64,000 nucleotides of DNA from Clostridia bacterium (GCA_900768075.1 CAAGBN010000064.1:13297-77296), one strand, 5' to 3'; shown: positions 26,193 to 34,654, counted from the first letter of the stretch. The notes: generated by a model from the letters alone, not told the origin. Translations and numbers: made by a program.

Positions 26193-26966
26193 ATGACAGC
26201 ATTACAGAAACTTCCAAAAAATTCACCTCTTATCAAACATCCATTTGGCGGACTTACTTCAAATATGCTCAGAACTTTGGCAGTTATATTTATGATAAGC
26301 GACCACGTGTGGGCAACATATATGTCCTTCGGTGACTGGATGACCAATATCGGCAGAATGGCATTTCCCATATTCGCCTTTCAGATAGCAGAGGGCTTTG
26401 TACATACCAAAAACTTCAAAAAGTACGCCCTTCGCCTTTTAGGTTTTGCGCTCATATCGGAGCTTCCATTCAATCTTTTCTATTCAAGCCGTTGGTTTAA
26501 CCCCTATCATCAGAATGTGCTTTTCACACTTCTTCTGGGTCTTATGGCGATTAAGGTTATTGATAATCTCAAGAAAAATCACAAGGCTAAAGATATCGCA
26601 TTATCAGCTCTTTGGCTGTTGCTGATAGTTATAGGGTCGGTACTCGGCTTTGTTGACTACGGCCTTAACGGTGTGCTTATGGTGGTGATTTTCTATATTT
26701 TCAGAGATTTCCCATTTGCATGGCTCGGTCAGCTTATCGGTATGGTGTGCATCAATATCATTTTCTTTGAGGGTCAGGTTATACCCACAGAGATTTTCGG
26801 TACTACTGTCGAGATACCCACTCAGGCATATGCGGTTTTCTCTCTGATACCCATATGGCTTTACGGCGGAAGAAAGGGTATATCAAACAAGGCTCTGCAG
26901 TATGGCTTCTATGCATTCTATCCCGTGCATATGATTATACTGTATCTTATAAAATATTTCGCATAA
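26193..26966 (+). CDS. TraX-like membrane protein
   Basis: A 257-residue polytopic protein of the TraX family. The N-terminal signature is visible: SNMLRTLAVIFMISDHVW, then GRMAFPIFAFQIAEGFVHT, with about seven further hydrophobic helices and a closing FYAFYPVHMIILYLI. In F plasmids TraX acetylates pilin; chromosomal Firmicutes members are acyltransferase-like membrane proteins of unknown target. There is no conjugation gene nearby, so the plasmid role does not apply. Start ATG 26193 has GAGGTG 8 bases upstream. Confidence 0.85.
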   Translation: MTALQKLPKNSPLIKHPFGGLTSNMLRTLAVIFMISDHVWATYMSFGDWMTNIGRMAFPIFAFQIAEGFVHTKNFKKYALRLLGFALISELPFNLFYSSRWFNPYHQNVLFTLLLGLMAIKVIDNLKKNHKAKDIALSALWLLLIVIGSVLGFVDYGLNGVLMVVIFYIFRDFPFAWLGQLIGMVCINIIFFEGQVIPTEIFGTTVEIPTQAYAVFSLIPIWLYGGRKGISNKALQYGFYAFYPVHMIILYLIKYFA

Positions 26967-26969
26967 TTA

Positions 26970-26999
26970 AAAGCTCTCGGTTATATGCCGAGAGCTTTG
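26970..26999. terminator. Bidirectional terminator between the TraX-like and MerR genes
   Basis: Eleven-base perfect stem AAAGCTCTCGG/CCGAGAGCTTT. It lies between two convergent genes and serves both; the T-run is short on either side. Confidence 0.8.
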
Positions 27000-27002
27000 G
27001 TT

Positions 27003-28286
27003 TTACCAATTCATATTGATATATTCAGGAACAATAGTGTCTGCGGAATCGATAGGGTCTTTGATATCTCGTGATGTGTAAATAAATCGCACGGTTTCGG
27101 TTTTGTCATTATAGGCAAAAATTCTGTAAAGATATCTTTTGTCCCAGTTATTTTCTGAAAAATCATCGTAATAAACACACTGCCAATCACCTTTTGTTAC
27201 TATGGTAACAGGCTGGTCGAATTCCATATTCAGATATTTATCTTTGTATTCTTTATAATATTGTGAGAAATCATCGTACCCTTTATATTTGTCAATCAGC
27301 CTCCATTCGGCGTGGATTTCTAAAAATTCATTGCCACCAAAGAAATCCTGATAGTATTTATAATAATACTTTGTGCTGTTCGGATATGTATCAGGTAAGT
27401 CGAGTAATAGGTTAGGTATGCGATGAGAATAAGAAGCATAGTCATGTATTTCTTTCGGAAAGAAATCTGTAATGCTATTGTCTTTGGCAAACTCATCTAT
27501 TATAAGATAGTCTTTTGGCGATGTTGTCTTCGAACAGGCATTGGGGGAGAAAATAGAATAAACACTGTTAAAGAAGAAAGGGATTGCTAAAAGTATTGAA
27601 ACCAGTGAAATTAAAATGTGTCGTATGAGTCGTTTTTTGCTTGGGGTGAAAATCTTTCTTCTTCGATAGTAAAGCAGAAGATATATACTGCTTGCAACTA
27701 CAAAAACAACTATAAACACCTTAGCGAAAAAATATAAATCCACAGTTTTGACCGAGGGATATAAATAATCAAAATTAAACATGCCAAGAAGAGAAATATA
27801 TAAAATGTTAGCGAATATATAAATGAGCCCTATGACTCCCAAAACGGTGAAAATGCGCTTCTCAATTTTCTCAGCCAAGGATAATCTGATATCACTTTCG
27901 GGGATTTCCTTTTCTTGAGTTGCGCTGTTGAGGCTTTCGCATATAAGATCTATTGTAAGATTTTCTTCTGATACCACGGCTTCCAGCTTTTCAACAACGG
28001 CTTTGTCGCTTTCAATTTTGGCTGTGGTTTTCCCGATAAACTCTTCAACGGTTTTTCGGCAGGGTGCTGAGCCCTGTTTTAAAAGCTTTATCTCATTTAT
28101 ACTGAAGCCTGCCTTGCGAAGAGTGGCAACATTCTTAAGTGCTTCTACATCTTCTTCGGAAAACTCGATATTTTTTCGCCCTGCATAGCTTTCGTTGCAA
28201 GAGGGTGAGATAAGACCGTTTTCCATATATAATCTTACGGCTCTGTCGGTAAGTCCGGTTTGCTCTAATACATCTTTCATTTTCAT
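27003..28286 (-). CDS. Membrane-anchored MerR-family regulator
   Basis: A 427-residue one-component regulator. Residues 1-70 form a MerR winged helix (KMKDVLEQTGLTDRAVRLYMENGLI), followed by a coiled helix to about 150, then three membrane segments (about 153-177, 192-215 and 228-250) and a C-terminal domain of about 175 residues predicted outside the cell. MerR proteins are normally soluble, so this fusion is unusual. It probably senses an envelope or external signal and acts on the adjacent divergent promoters. The start ATG at 28286 has AAGGAGGTAC upstream; a longer frame to 28316 would include the ribosome site. Confidence 0.82.
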   Translation of the reverse strand: MKMKDVLEQTGLTDRAVRLYMENGLISPSCNESYAGRKNIEFSEEDVEALKNVATLRKAGFSINEIKLLKQGSAPCRKTVEEFIGKTTAKIESDKAVVEKLEAVVSEENLTIDLICESLNSATQEKEIPESDIRLSLAEKIEKRIFTVLGVIGLIYIFANILYISLLGMFNFDYLYPSVKTVDLYFFAKVFIVVFVVASSIYLLLYYRRRKIFTPSKKRLIRHILISLVSILLAIPFFFNSVYSIFSPNACSKTTSPKDYLIIDEFAKDNSITDFFPKEIHDYASYSHRIPNLLLDLPDTYPNSTKYYYKYYQDFFGGNEFLEIHAEWRLIDKYKGYDDFSQYYKEYKDKYLNMEFDQPVTIVTKGDWQCVYYDDFSENNWDKRYLYRIFAYNDKTETVRFIYTSRDIKDPIDSADTIVPEYINMNW

Positions 28287-28320
28287 AAAAGGTACCTCCT
28301 TTTTGATTTGGTACACTTAT

Positions 28321-28349
28321 ATTACAGTTTAACCTTGGGTAAATGTCAA
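28321..28349 (-). promoter_or_regulatory. Promoter of the MerR gene with an internal near-palindrome
   Basis: Minus strand TTGACA, 17-base spacer, TGTAAT. The spacer contains ACCCAAGGTT, a near-palindrome in the position where MerR proteins bind, so self-regulation is possible. Confidence 0.6.
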
Positions 28350-28417
28350 GAACTTTTGCAAAAATAATGCAAAAAGTTTAAAGAAAAATTTTTACTGTGA
28401 AATTATGGTGAAAAATA

Positions 28418-28447
28418 TTGACGAAAAAATATTAACTGTGATATATT
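28418..28447 (+). promoter_or_regulatory. Promoter of the zinc-ribbon membrane protein
   Basis: TTGACG, 18-base spacer, TATATT, divergent from the MerR promoter. Confidence 0.55.
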
Positions 28448-28459
28448 TAAGTTAAGTTA

Positions 28460-28474
28460 TCGGTAGGCTACCGA
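28460..28474. promoter_or_regulatory. Palindrome in the leader of the zinc-ribbon protein gene
   Basis: TCGGTAG-G-CTACCGA, a perfect 7-1-7 inverted repeat just after the expected transcription start and before the AAAGGAGG. Operator or leader hairpin. Confidence 0.45.
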
Positions 28475-28490
28475 CAAAGGAGGAAACGCT

Positions 28491-29450
28491 ATGAATGAAA
28501 TGTATTTTTTTGAGTATATGATGGAAAATGTGGCAATATTCAGCCCCATAATTTCAGTGCTGAATATTCTTGCGATTGTGCTTGTAATTCTTTATATGCA
28601 CTACACAGCTAAATATAAAAATCAGGAGCTTTCAGTTGCATGGTACATATTCGGATTTTTATTCTCTGTTCCGACTGCTATTGCTTTTGCAATTAAGAGT
28701 AAGAAGTTCCGTCACGAAAACACAAAGGTCTGCAGTCAGTGCGGTGACAAGTACCCCGAAACCTTTACTATGTGCTCACGCTGTCTTATTGAATTGCCTG
28801 AGCTTGATGACCCGAGCAGAATGAAAAAGAAAAAGCTCGGCAAGGCTTGCGGTATCGGCTTCTGGGTGGTTGTTGTTGCTACTGTTGTAGCAGTTGCCGC
28901 TCTTGTGGCTGTTGTATGGCAGCAGACCTGGGATCTTATGGAATTAGATGATACAACCTATAGAATCGGTATCACTGATGAAAACGGCGAAACTGTATAC
29001 TACGACAAAGAGGGCAATACCTATACTGACCCCTTTGCTGTGCTTATCTACGGCAAGGACGGTGAGGTTTACACCTATACCACAATAGAAGATGCAGGCG
29101 CAGGCGAGGATGCATTTTATTTTGAAAACACTGTTTATATCGACGAAGAGGGTAACGAATATGATCCCTACCTTTGCTATGTAGACGAAGACGGATATTT
29201 CTACTATGACGAAAATTATGAAATAGTTTGGGACGATTCAGACTATGATTACGAGGCTGAGGAAGATATCGAATTAGAGCTTGATGAGCTTCTTGCGGAA
29301 AATGAAAACTACAGATATTATCAGGACAGATATATCGACGAAGACGGCAACCTTTATTACTATGCTGATGAAGTCAGCTGGAATGAAAAGGGCGAAATCA
29401 TCACAGCTGAAAACGATCCCAACCCTCCTGTAGAAGAAATTGAAGATTAA
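28491..29450 (+). CDS. Membrane protein with zinc ribbon and acidic Tyr-rich repeats
   Basis: A 319-residue protein of no recognised family. Layout: two N-terminal membrane helices (about 14-37 and 48-66), a cytoplasmic C-x2-C ... C-x2-C zinc ribbon (CSQCGDKYPETFTMCSRC), a third helix (about 120-144, WVVVVATVVAVAALVAVVW), and a strongly acidic extracytoplasmic tail with degenerate repeats of the type D-E-[DEN]-G-x-x-Y-Y-x-[DE] (DENGETVYYDKEG, DEEGNEYDP, DEDGYFYYDE and DEDGNLYYYADE). The acidic repeats could bind cations. It is divergently transcribed from the membrane MerR, so it may be that regulator's target. Confidence 0.65.
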   Translation: MNEMYFFEYMMENVAIFSPIISVLNILAIVLVILYMHYTAKYKNQELSVAWYIFGFLFSVPTAIAFAIKSKKFRHENTKVCSQCGDKYPETFTMCSRCLIELPELDDPSRMKKKKLGKACGIGFWVVVVATVVAVAALVAVVWQQTWDLMELDDTTYRIGITDENGETVYYDKEGNTYTDPFAVLIYGKDGEVYTYTTIEDAGAGEDAFYFENTVYIDEEGNEYDPYLCYVDEDGYFYYDENYEIVWDDSDYDYEAEEDIELELDELLAENENYRYYQDRYIDEDGNLYYYADEVSWNEKGEIITAENDPNPPVEEIED

Positions 29451-29458
29451 AAAATGAA

Positions 29459-29485
29459 GCAGGTACTTTCGGGTATCTGCTTTTT
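29459..29485 (+). terminator. Terminator after the zinc-ribbon membrane protein
   Basis: GCAGGTAC pairs with GTATCTGC (one wobble), five T follow. Confidence 0.8.
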
Positions 29486-29486
29486 G

Positions 29487-29515
29487 TTGACTTGGATACA
29501 GTTTTGATTTATACT
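29487..29515 (+). promoter_or_regulatory. Promoter for the GDPD/HAD operon
   Basis: TTGACT, 17-base spacer, TATACT, 29 bases before the start. Confidence 0.75.
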
Positions 29516-29544
29516 ATAAAGGTAATAGATTTTGAGGTGATAGT

Positions 29545-30384
29545 ATGAACTTTGATCTTAAGGAAAAAGCAAAAGAAAACAGAATAATTATCGCTCACAG
29601 AGGTGTGGCAGGGGGCAATATACCCTGCAATACATTGGCGGCTTATGAGATAGCTCTCAAGCAGGGCGCAGATATGATAGAGGTGGATGTCAGCTGCAGT
29701 GCAGACGGCAAGCTTTTTCTGTTTCATCCTATGATGGAGCTGTCGCATCTGAACAGGCCATTAATTCTCTCTGCTTTGCCCTACAGCCTCATTAAGAAGC
29801 TTCACTACGTAAACTTTGACAGAGCACAGACACAGTTTAAAATAGCCGATTTTGACGATTTTTTAGAGCAGTTCAAGGGCAGATGCTATATCAATATTGA
29901 TAAGTTCTGGTCAAATCCCGAAAAGATTTATAAGGCTATCAAGCGTCACGGTATGACAGATCAGATGCTGGTTAAGAGCAGACTTTCAAAAGACGGCAAG
30001 GTGCTGGATGTACTCGAAAATCTTGCGCCTGAAATAGCATTTATGCCTATTGTTAATGACACTTACAATCAGCACGAGGAAATTAAAAAGAGAGATATCA
30101 ACTACGTTGGTGTTGAGTGCTGCTTTAAACACGACACTGCCGAGATTGCGAGCGAAGAGTTTATAGATAAAATGCACCGAGATAATATACTTGTATGGGC
30201 TAACTCTATAGTTTTCAGCCATAAGGTACAGCTTGCAGGCGGTCACAGTGATGACATCTCTTTAACTGAAAGCGAAGAAAAGGGCTGGGGCTGGCTCGCA
30301 GACAGAGGCTTTGATATGATTCAGACTGACTGGCCAGGTATGCTTATTGATTATCTTAAAAAGACTGACAGATATTACAAATAA
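29545..30384 (+). CDS. Glycerophosphodiester phosphodiesterase family protein
   Basis: A 279-residue cytoplasmic GDPD that should hydrolyse glycerophosphodiesters to glycerol 3-phosphate and an alcohol. All core residues are present: H18-R-G20, the metal ligands E46 and D48 in MIEVDV, and H61 in LFLFHP. No signal peptide. The HAD phosphatase gene follows 12 bases later, so the pair may handle phosphorylated products together. Compare the degenerate GDPD-like protein at 56063, which has lost these residues. Confidence 0.88.
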   Translation: MNFDLKEKAKENRIIIAHRGVAGGNIPCNTLAAYEIALKQGADMIEVDVSCSADGKLFLFHPMMELSHLNRPLILSALPYSLIKKLHYVNFDRAQTQFKIADFDDFLEQFKGRCYINIDKFWSNPEKIYKAIKRHGMTDQMLVKSRLSKDGKVLDVLENLAPEIAFMPIVNDTYNQHEEIKKRDINYVGVECCFKHDTAEIASEEFIDKMHRDNILVWANSIVFSHKVQLAGGHSDDISLTESEEKGWGWLADRGFDMIQTDWPGMLIDYLKKTDRYYK

Positions 30385-30396
30385 AGGATGATTAAT

Positions 30397-31041
30397 ATGT
30401 TTGAAACGATTTTATTTGATCTTGACGGCACTCTCACAGATCCGGGGGAGGGTATAACCAACTCCGTTGCATATGCACTTAAAAAGTACGGCATAGAGGT
30501 GTCTGACAGAAGTGAGCTTTACAAGTTTATAGGACCTCCTCTTAAGGATTCCTTTATGAAGTACTACGGCTTTAATGAAGATAAGGCAGAGCAGGCCATA
30601 GCCTTTTACAGAGAATATTTCCGTGATAAGGGTATCTTCGAAAACAGAGTCTATGAGGGTGTTGAGGATATGCTGAGACAGCTGGATATTGACGGTAAAA
30701 AGATAGTTCTTGCCACATCAAAGCCTGAAGAATTTGCAGTTAGAATACTTGAGCATTTCGACTTGAAAAAATATTTCAGCGTTGTTGCAGGTGCTTCTAT
30801 GGACTCATCCCGAAGCAAAAAGGGAGATGTTATTAAATATGCTATTTCTCTTTGCGAAGATTTCTGCAAGGACACTGCTGTAATGGTAGGCGACAGAGAG
30901 CACGATATAATAGGTGCAAAAGAAAACGGCCTTAAGTCCATCGGTGTCCTTTACGGCTACGGTGACGAAAAGGAGCTGGAGACCGCAGGTGCTGATTATA
31001 TAGTTAGCAGCCCTATAGAAGTGCTTTCATTGATATTGTAA
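30397..31041 (+). CDS. HAD-superfamily phosphatase (phosphoglycolate phosphatase-like)
   Basis: A 214-residue HAD-IA hydrolase. Motif I is FDLDGTLTD near the N-terminus with the nucleophile Asp, motif II is the T in LATSKPEE, and motif IV is MVGDREHDIIGA. The cap segment is of the small helical PGP type. Substrate cannot be read from sequence; phosphoglycolate or another sugar phosphate is typical. Start ATG 30397 preferred over 30388 because the ribosome site AAAGG would touch the latter. Confidence 0.87.
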   Translation: MFETILFDLDGTLTDPGEGITNSVAYALKKYGIEVSDRSELYKFIGPPLKDSFMKYYGFNEDKAEQAIAFYREYFRDKGIFENRVYEGVEDMLRQLDIDGKKIVLATSKPEEFAVRILEHFDLKKYFSVVAGASMDSSRSKKGDVIKYAISLCEDFCKDTAVMVGDREHDIIGAKENGLKSIGVLYGYGDEKELETAGADYIVSSPIEVLSLIL

Positions 31042-31073
31042 TGGGCCGATTTGACATAATTTAAAAATATTTA

Positions 31074-31102
31074 TTGAGTTTCACAGTTGGTTATGATAAA
31101 AT
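31074..31102 (+). promoter_or_regulatory. Promoter for LCAT-like paralogue 3
   Basis: TTGAGT, 17-base spacer, TAAAAT, 50 bases before the start. Confidence 0.6.
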
Positions 31103-31152
31103 AAATGAGATGAATTAAGGTTTATTAAAATAATTTAAAGGGAGTTTGTCTT

Positions 31153-32712
31153 ATGAAAAAGTTATTAGCATTATTATTATCCTTTTGCATGTTGTTTTCA
31201 ATGACTTTTGTTGCTTCTGCAGCTGAGATTGAAGATGACCCCATTATCTACCTTATGGGTGCCGCAGGTGAAATTTATGACAACAACGGCAATATAATTC
31301 ATCCTATCGATGCAGATGCAGCTGCAATTATCAAAGAGGCTCTGGTACCTTGCCTTGAACAGTTGGCATTAGGCTATGTGGCAGGTGATTTCGAAGCTTA
31401 CGCGCAGGAATTCAATGATGCTTTTGCACCTGTTTATGAAAAGGTAAAGCTTGATAATAACGGTGAGGCTTCTGATGGCAGCAGTCGCCGATGGGATGTT
31501 AATACCGTTTGGGTTAATGACAAGAAAAGCGATTACAGAATTTTTGACTATCTTTTCGAATATGACTGGAGACTTTCTCCGTTTACAACTGCCGATGAGC
31601 TCAAGGTTTATATTGACAGAGTCAAGACTGCAACAGGAAAGGACAAGGTTAATCTTGTAAGCCGTTGCTATGGCAGTAATGTTGTTGCTACATATCTTGA
31701 GGTTTATAAAGATCACGCAGTAGAAAATGTAGGCAAGGTGCTTTACTATACACCCTCAATTTATGGTGTAACCTATCTCAGTGCATTCTTCTCAGGTGAG
31801 ATTGTGCTTGATGGAACAGCTATTGATAACTTTGTTGAGTATTATCTTGCCAATGGTGACTTATTCGAGGACGATGAAACAAAAGCATTACTTGATACCC
31901 TTGTAACATTTCTCAATCAGATAAGAGTTTTAGGTGTTGCAACTGACGCGCTGTTAAGTATTGTTGATGATGTTAAGGCTGATCTTATTCCAAAACTTTT
32001 AAGAGCGAGCTTTGCTTCATGGCCTTCACATTGGGCAATGGTTTTACCTGAGTATTATGAAACAGCAAGAGATTTTGTTTTTGCAGGCTGTAAAGATGAG
32101 TATGCAGGACTTATTGAAAAGGCTGATAATTATCACTACAATGTGCAGCTTAAGTTTAAAGAGACAGCTAAAGAGCTTGAGGCTCGTGGTATTGAATTCT
32201 ACAATATCGTCAAGTATAACTCACCGGCATATCCGCTTTCAAAGGAAGCTGTTGAGCAGAGTGACTGCTACACAACAGTTGCTGACCAGTCCTTTGGTGC
32301 TGTTGCGGCAAAATATGGCGAAGCACTCAGCGATAAATATATAAGCACAATTTCAGACAAAAAATATCTTTCACCTGATGAAATCATCGATGGCAGTACC
32401 GCTCTTTGGAAGGATACCACTTGGTATATCAAGGATTTATTCCATGATGAGTTCCCTGGATATATTCATGATTATATGATAATTGATATATTCAGAGAAA
32501 GTCTTGACGGTGACAGCGAGAAATACCCAAGATTCCTTCAGTATGATAAGGCGTCAGGCACTGTTTATAAGCTTGAGGTTGCTGAAGAAGATAAGCCAAT
32601 TAAGAATGAAAACAAGTGGTTTACAAGTGTAATCCGTTTCTTTACAGCTTTATTTAATTTCTTAACAAAGCTTTTCAGAGGCGAAATTTCATTTGGCAGC
32701 AAGGATGCATAA
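31153..32712 (+). CDS. Secreted LCAT-like alpha/beta hydrolase, paralogue 3 (Cys in nucleophile elbow)
   Basis: A 519-residue exported relative of the products at 8508 and 10213, with a signal peptide (residues 1-24, ending ASA), the YDWRL motif intact (FEYDWRLSPF) and the conserved TWYIKDLFH near the C-terminus. The nucleophile elbow reads VSRCYGSN, so the position of the catalytic Ser is C172. The acid-loop region is also changed (SDCYTTV in place of DDGLV). The C-terminal helix (FFTALFNFLTKLFRG) is hydrophobic, as in the paralogues. It may be a Cys-dependent acyltransferase/hydrolase or a non-catalytic binding protein. AAAGGGAG lies 8 bases upstream. Confidence 0.72.
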   Translation: MKKLLALLLSFCMLFSMTFVASAAEIEDDPIIYLMGAAGEIYDNNGNIIHPIDADAAAIIKEALVPCLEQLALGYVAGDFEAYAQEFNDAFAPVYEKVKLDNNGEASDGSSRRWDVNTVWVNDKKSDYRIFDYLFEYDWRLSPFTTADELKVYIDRVKTATGKDKVNLVSRCYGSNVVATYLEVYKDHAVENVGKVLYYTPSIYGVTYLSAFFSGEIVLDGTAIDNFVEYYLANGDLFEDDETKALLDTLVTFLNQIRVLGVATDALLSIVDDVKADLIPKLLRASFASWPSHWAMVLPEYYETARDFVFAGCKDEYAGLIEKADNYHYNVQLKFKETAKELEARGIEFYNIVKYNSPAYPLSKEAVEQSDCYTTVADQSFGAVAAKYGEALSDKYISTISDKKYLSPDEIIDGSTALWKDTTWYIKDLFHDEFPGYIHDYMIIDIFRESLDGDSEKYPRFLQYDKASGTVYKLEVAEEDKPIKNENKWFTSVIRFFTALFNFLTKLFRGEISFGSKDA

Positions 32713-32718
32713 AAATAT

Positions 32719-32751
32719 ACCCTGTACTGTTAAGTACAGGGTGATTTTTTT
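32719..32751. terminator. Bidirectional terminator between convergent genes
   Basis: Ten-base perfect stem ACCCTGTACT/AGTACAGGGT with T-runs on both strands. Confidence 0.9.
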
Positions 32752-33802
32752 ACTGTTCCCAAGGAGGTGTTTCTTCCTTGGCTTTTTTTGTTTTGGATTT
32801 TGAGTTTTTAGAGTAGATATATACACCGACTGCAGCTGTGATGAGTACAATCGCAATCGCGATAATTGCAATTATAGTTGCATTTGTTTTTGGTATTGCA
32901 GGCTCGACTGTAACTGCGCTGTCAGGTACTGTTACTGTGTCGGCACCGAAAACCTTTTCGGCTGAATCCACAACGATAACCATAGGAATACCCGTCTTCT
33001 TGGTGAAGTCAACGAGAGCCTTGTGAACGATGTCGGTAGTTAAATCCATTGTTGTCATATTAACAAATTTTGAGTCGGCAAGACTGCTTTGGTCGCTTTC
33101 CCAATAAAATGAAGAGTCCAGACCCAAGTCAGTGATGTGCTGTGTCATTGCATTGACAACATCTGCAAGGTCACTGTCCAATGAATAAGCAAAATACTCG
33201 TCGATATTATTGTAAAGCTCATCACCGTATTCTGTGTATTCACCGAACATAGTGTTTATTTCGTCAGCGATATTGTCACCGACCCAGGCGATAGTGTAAT
33301 ATCCGTCGCAAGCCTCATTTGTGAGCATTACAAGGAGAATATTATCTTCAACTGCACTTGATGAGCCAAAGTATTTCTGATACTTTACATTGGCGTAATC
33401 CTGCATAGTTGCTTCGTCGTAAACTATGCCGTTAACGGTTGTTTCTTCACCGAAATTTATAGTTATGCCTTCTTGCGGTAACATAAAAAAGACAACAGCA
33501 AAAAGAATAAAAATGCCGATAAAAATTATTGAACTGCAACCACCACCGTAAAAGACGGTTCTGCGTCTGGGTCCCCAGAAGAATGGGCCGTGGTGGTGAT
33601 GATGGTGATGGTGTCCTGCGAAATGACCTGTGTGGTGACCTCCGAATGAGCCACCATTATGTGAGCCTCCGAAGCTGCCGCCGTGTGAACCACCAAAGGA
33701 TCCTCCACCGAAGCCTCCACCTCCTCTTGATCCTCCACCGAATGAACCGCCGCCGAAGCCTCCGCCACCGCGTGAGCCACCGCCTCCGCCTGGTCCTGCC
33801 AT
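32750..33802 (-). CDS. Gly/Ser/His-rich membrane protein with extracytoplasmic domain
   Basis: A 350-residue protein. The first 70 residues are low complexity: GGGSRGGGGF/GGSFGGS repeats, then GHHTGHFAGHH and a run of eight His. A membrane helix follows (about 88-107, SIIFIGIFILFAVVFFML), then a domain of about 200 residues and a second helix (about 308-330) with a basic tail. The layout recalls TPM/YgcG proteins, which carry a Gly-rich segment beside membrane helices, but there it is C-terminal; here it is at the cytoplasmic N-terminus. The His run suggests metal binding. Function unknown. AAAGGAAG precedes the ATG. Confidence 0.72.
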   Translation of the reverse strand: MAGPGGGGGSRGGGGFGGGSFGGGSRGGGGFGGGSFGGSHGGSFGGSHNGGSFGGHHTGHFAGHHHHHHHHGPFFWGPRRRTVFYGGGCSSIIFIGIFILFAVVFFMLPQEGITINFGEETTVNGIVYDEATMQDYANVKYQKYFGSSSAVEDNILLVMLTNEACDGYYTIAWVGDNIADEINTMFGEYTEYGDELYNNIDEYFAYSLDSDLADVVNAMTQHITDLGLDSSFYWESDQSSLADSKFVNMTTMDLTTDIVHKALVDFTKKTGIPMVIVVDSAEKVFGADTVTVPDSAVTVEPAIPKTNATIIAIIAIAIVLITAAVGVYIYSKNSKSKTKKAKEETPPWEQ

Positions 33803-33837
33803 AATATCAACTTCCTTTCATATTTATCTCTGCTTTT

Positions 33838-33866
33838 ATTTTATCATTTATGTATACCCGTGTCAA
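33838..33866 (-). promoter_or_regulatory. Promoter of the Gly/His-rich protein gene
   Basis: Minus strand TTGACA, 17-base spacer, TAAAAT, 36 bases before the start. Confidence 0.75.
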
Positions 33867-33867
33867 T

Positions 33868-33901
33868 AAAAAAATCCCTGCCCGGTTTGTGCCGAACAGG
33901 G
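33868..33901 (-). terminator. Terminator after pflA
   Basis: Minus-strand stem CCCTGTTCGG/CCGGGCAGGG (one internal mismatch), loop of six, then a T-run. The T-run abuts the -35 box of the next gene. Confidence 0.85.
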
Positions 33902-33907
33902 TAATGG

Positions 33908-34654
33908 TTACTTTATTCTGATTTCTCTTATGCCTTGCAGGATGTGATTTTTACATTCTGCGGCCTTCAGTTGGCTTGTAGGAGCCAATCCCTCGAGAGG
34001 ATACTCCAGACCAAGCTCTCTGTATTTATTCACTCCCATAGTGTGATAGGGCAGTACATCAAGATAGCGAAGATGTCTGAGCTTGCCTATAAATCTGCCT
34101 AAAGCCTTAAGGTCATCGGCAGAGTCCGTAATGCTTTCTACAACCACATGACGGATGCAGATTTCCACACCCATACTGTCAACAAACTCTGCAAAAGCAA
34201 GAATGTTTTCGTTGTAGTGTCCTGTAAGCTCTTTGTGCTTGTTGCTGTCTATGTGCTTGATATCAAGCATAACAAGATTTGTCAGCTTCATAAGCTTTGT
34301 AAGCTTTTCGTTATAGCTGTCATTGTCGGGGCTGTAGGTTATACCCGACGTATCGATGCAGGTATGAATGCCGTTCTGCTTTGCTTTGGTGAAAAGCTCA
34401 AGCAGAAAATCTATCTGTAAAAGGGGCTCGCCGCCTGTTACGGTAATGCCGCCTTTAGTATAGAACGCCTTGTTCTTCATATACAAAGCGATAAGCTCGT
34501 CGGCAGTCATTTCTGTGCCTTTTTTAAGCTCCCAGGTATCCGGGTTGTGACAGTATTTGCATCGAAGGGGACAACCCTGCATAAAGATTACAAATCTTAT
34601 GCCCGGGCCGTCAACGCTACCGAAGCTTTCTGTGGAGTGAATGTAACCGGTCAT
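33908..34654 (-). CDS. pflA: Pyruvate formate-lyase activating enzyme
   Basis: A radical SAM enzyme of 248 residues that abstracts hydrogen from the PFL glycine. The 4Fe-4S motif C-x3-C-x2-C is in GCPLRCKYCHNPDTW, preceded by the GSVDGPGIRFVIFMQG signature; GGITVTGGEPLLQ follows. It starts two bases after the stop of the small glycyl-radical subunit gene and ends in a terminator, so it is the last gene of a pflB - radical subunit - pflA operon. No strong ribosome site is visible, consistent with coupling. Confidence 0.95.
   Translation of the reverse strand: MTGYIHSTESFGSVDGPGIRFVIFMQGCPLRCKYCHNPDTWELKKGTEMTADELIALYMKNKAFYTKGGITVTGGEPLLQIDFLLELFTKAKQNGIHTCIDTSGITYSPDNDSYNEKLTKLMKLTNLVMLDIKHIDSNKHKELTGHYNENILAFAEFVDSMGVEICIRHVVVESITDSADDLKALGRFIGKLRHLRYLDVLPYHTMGVNKYRELGLEYPLEGLAPTSQLKAAECKNHILQGIREIRIK

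Noticed and set aside
26193..26966. Conjugative element suggested by the TraX-like gene
   Set aside because: No relaxase, T4SS, integrase or attachment repeats are near; chromosomal TraX-like genes are common in Firmicutes.
33526..33810. Two overlapping frames of about 90 codons opposite or out of frame with the Gly/His-rich gene
   Set aside because: Low-complexity GGN codons keep other frames open by chance; no independent start signals.
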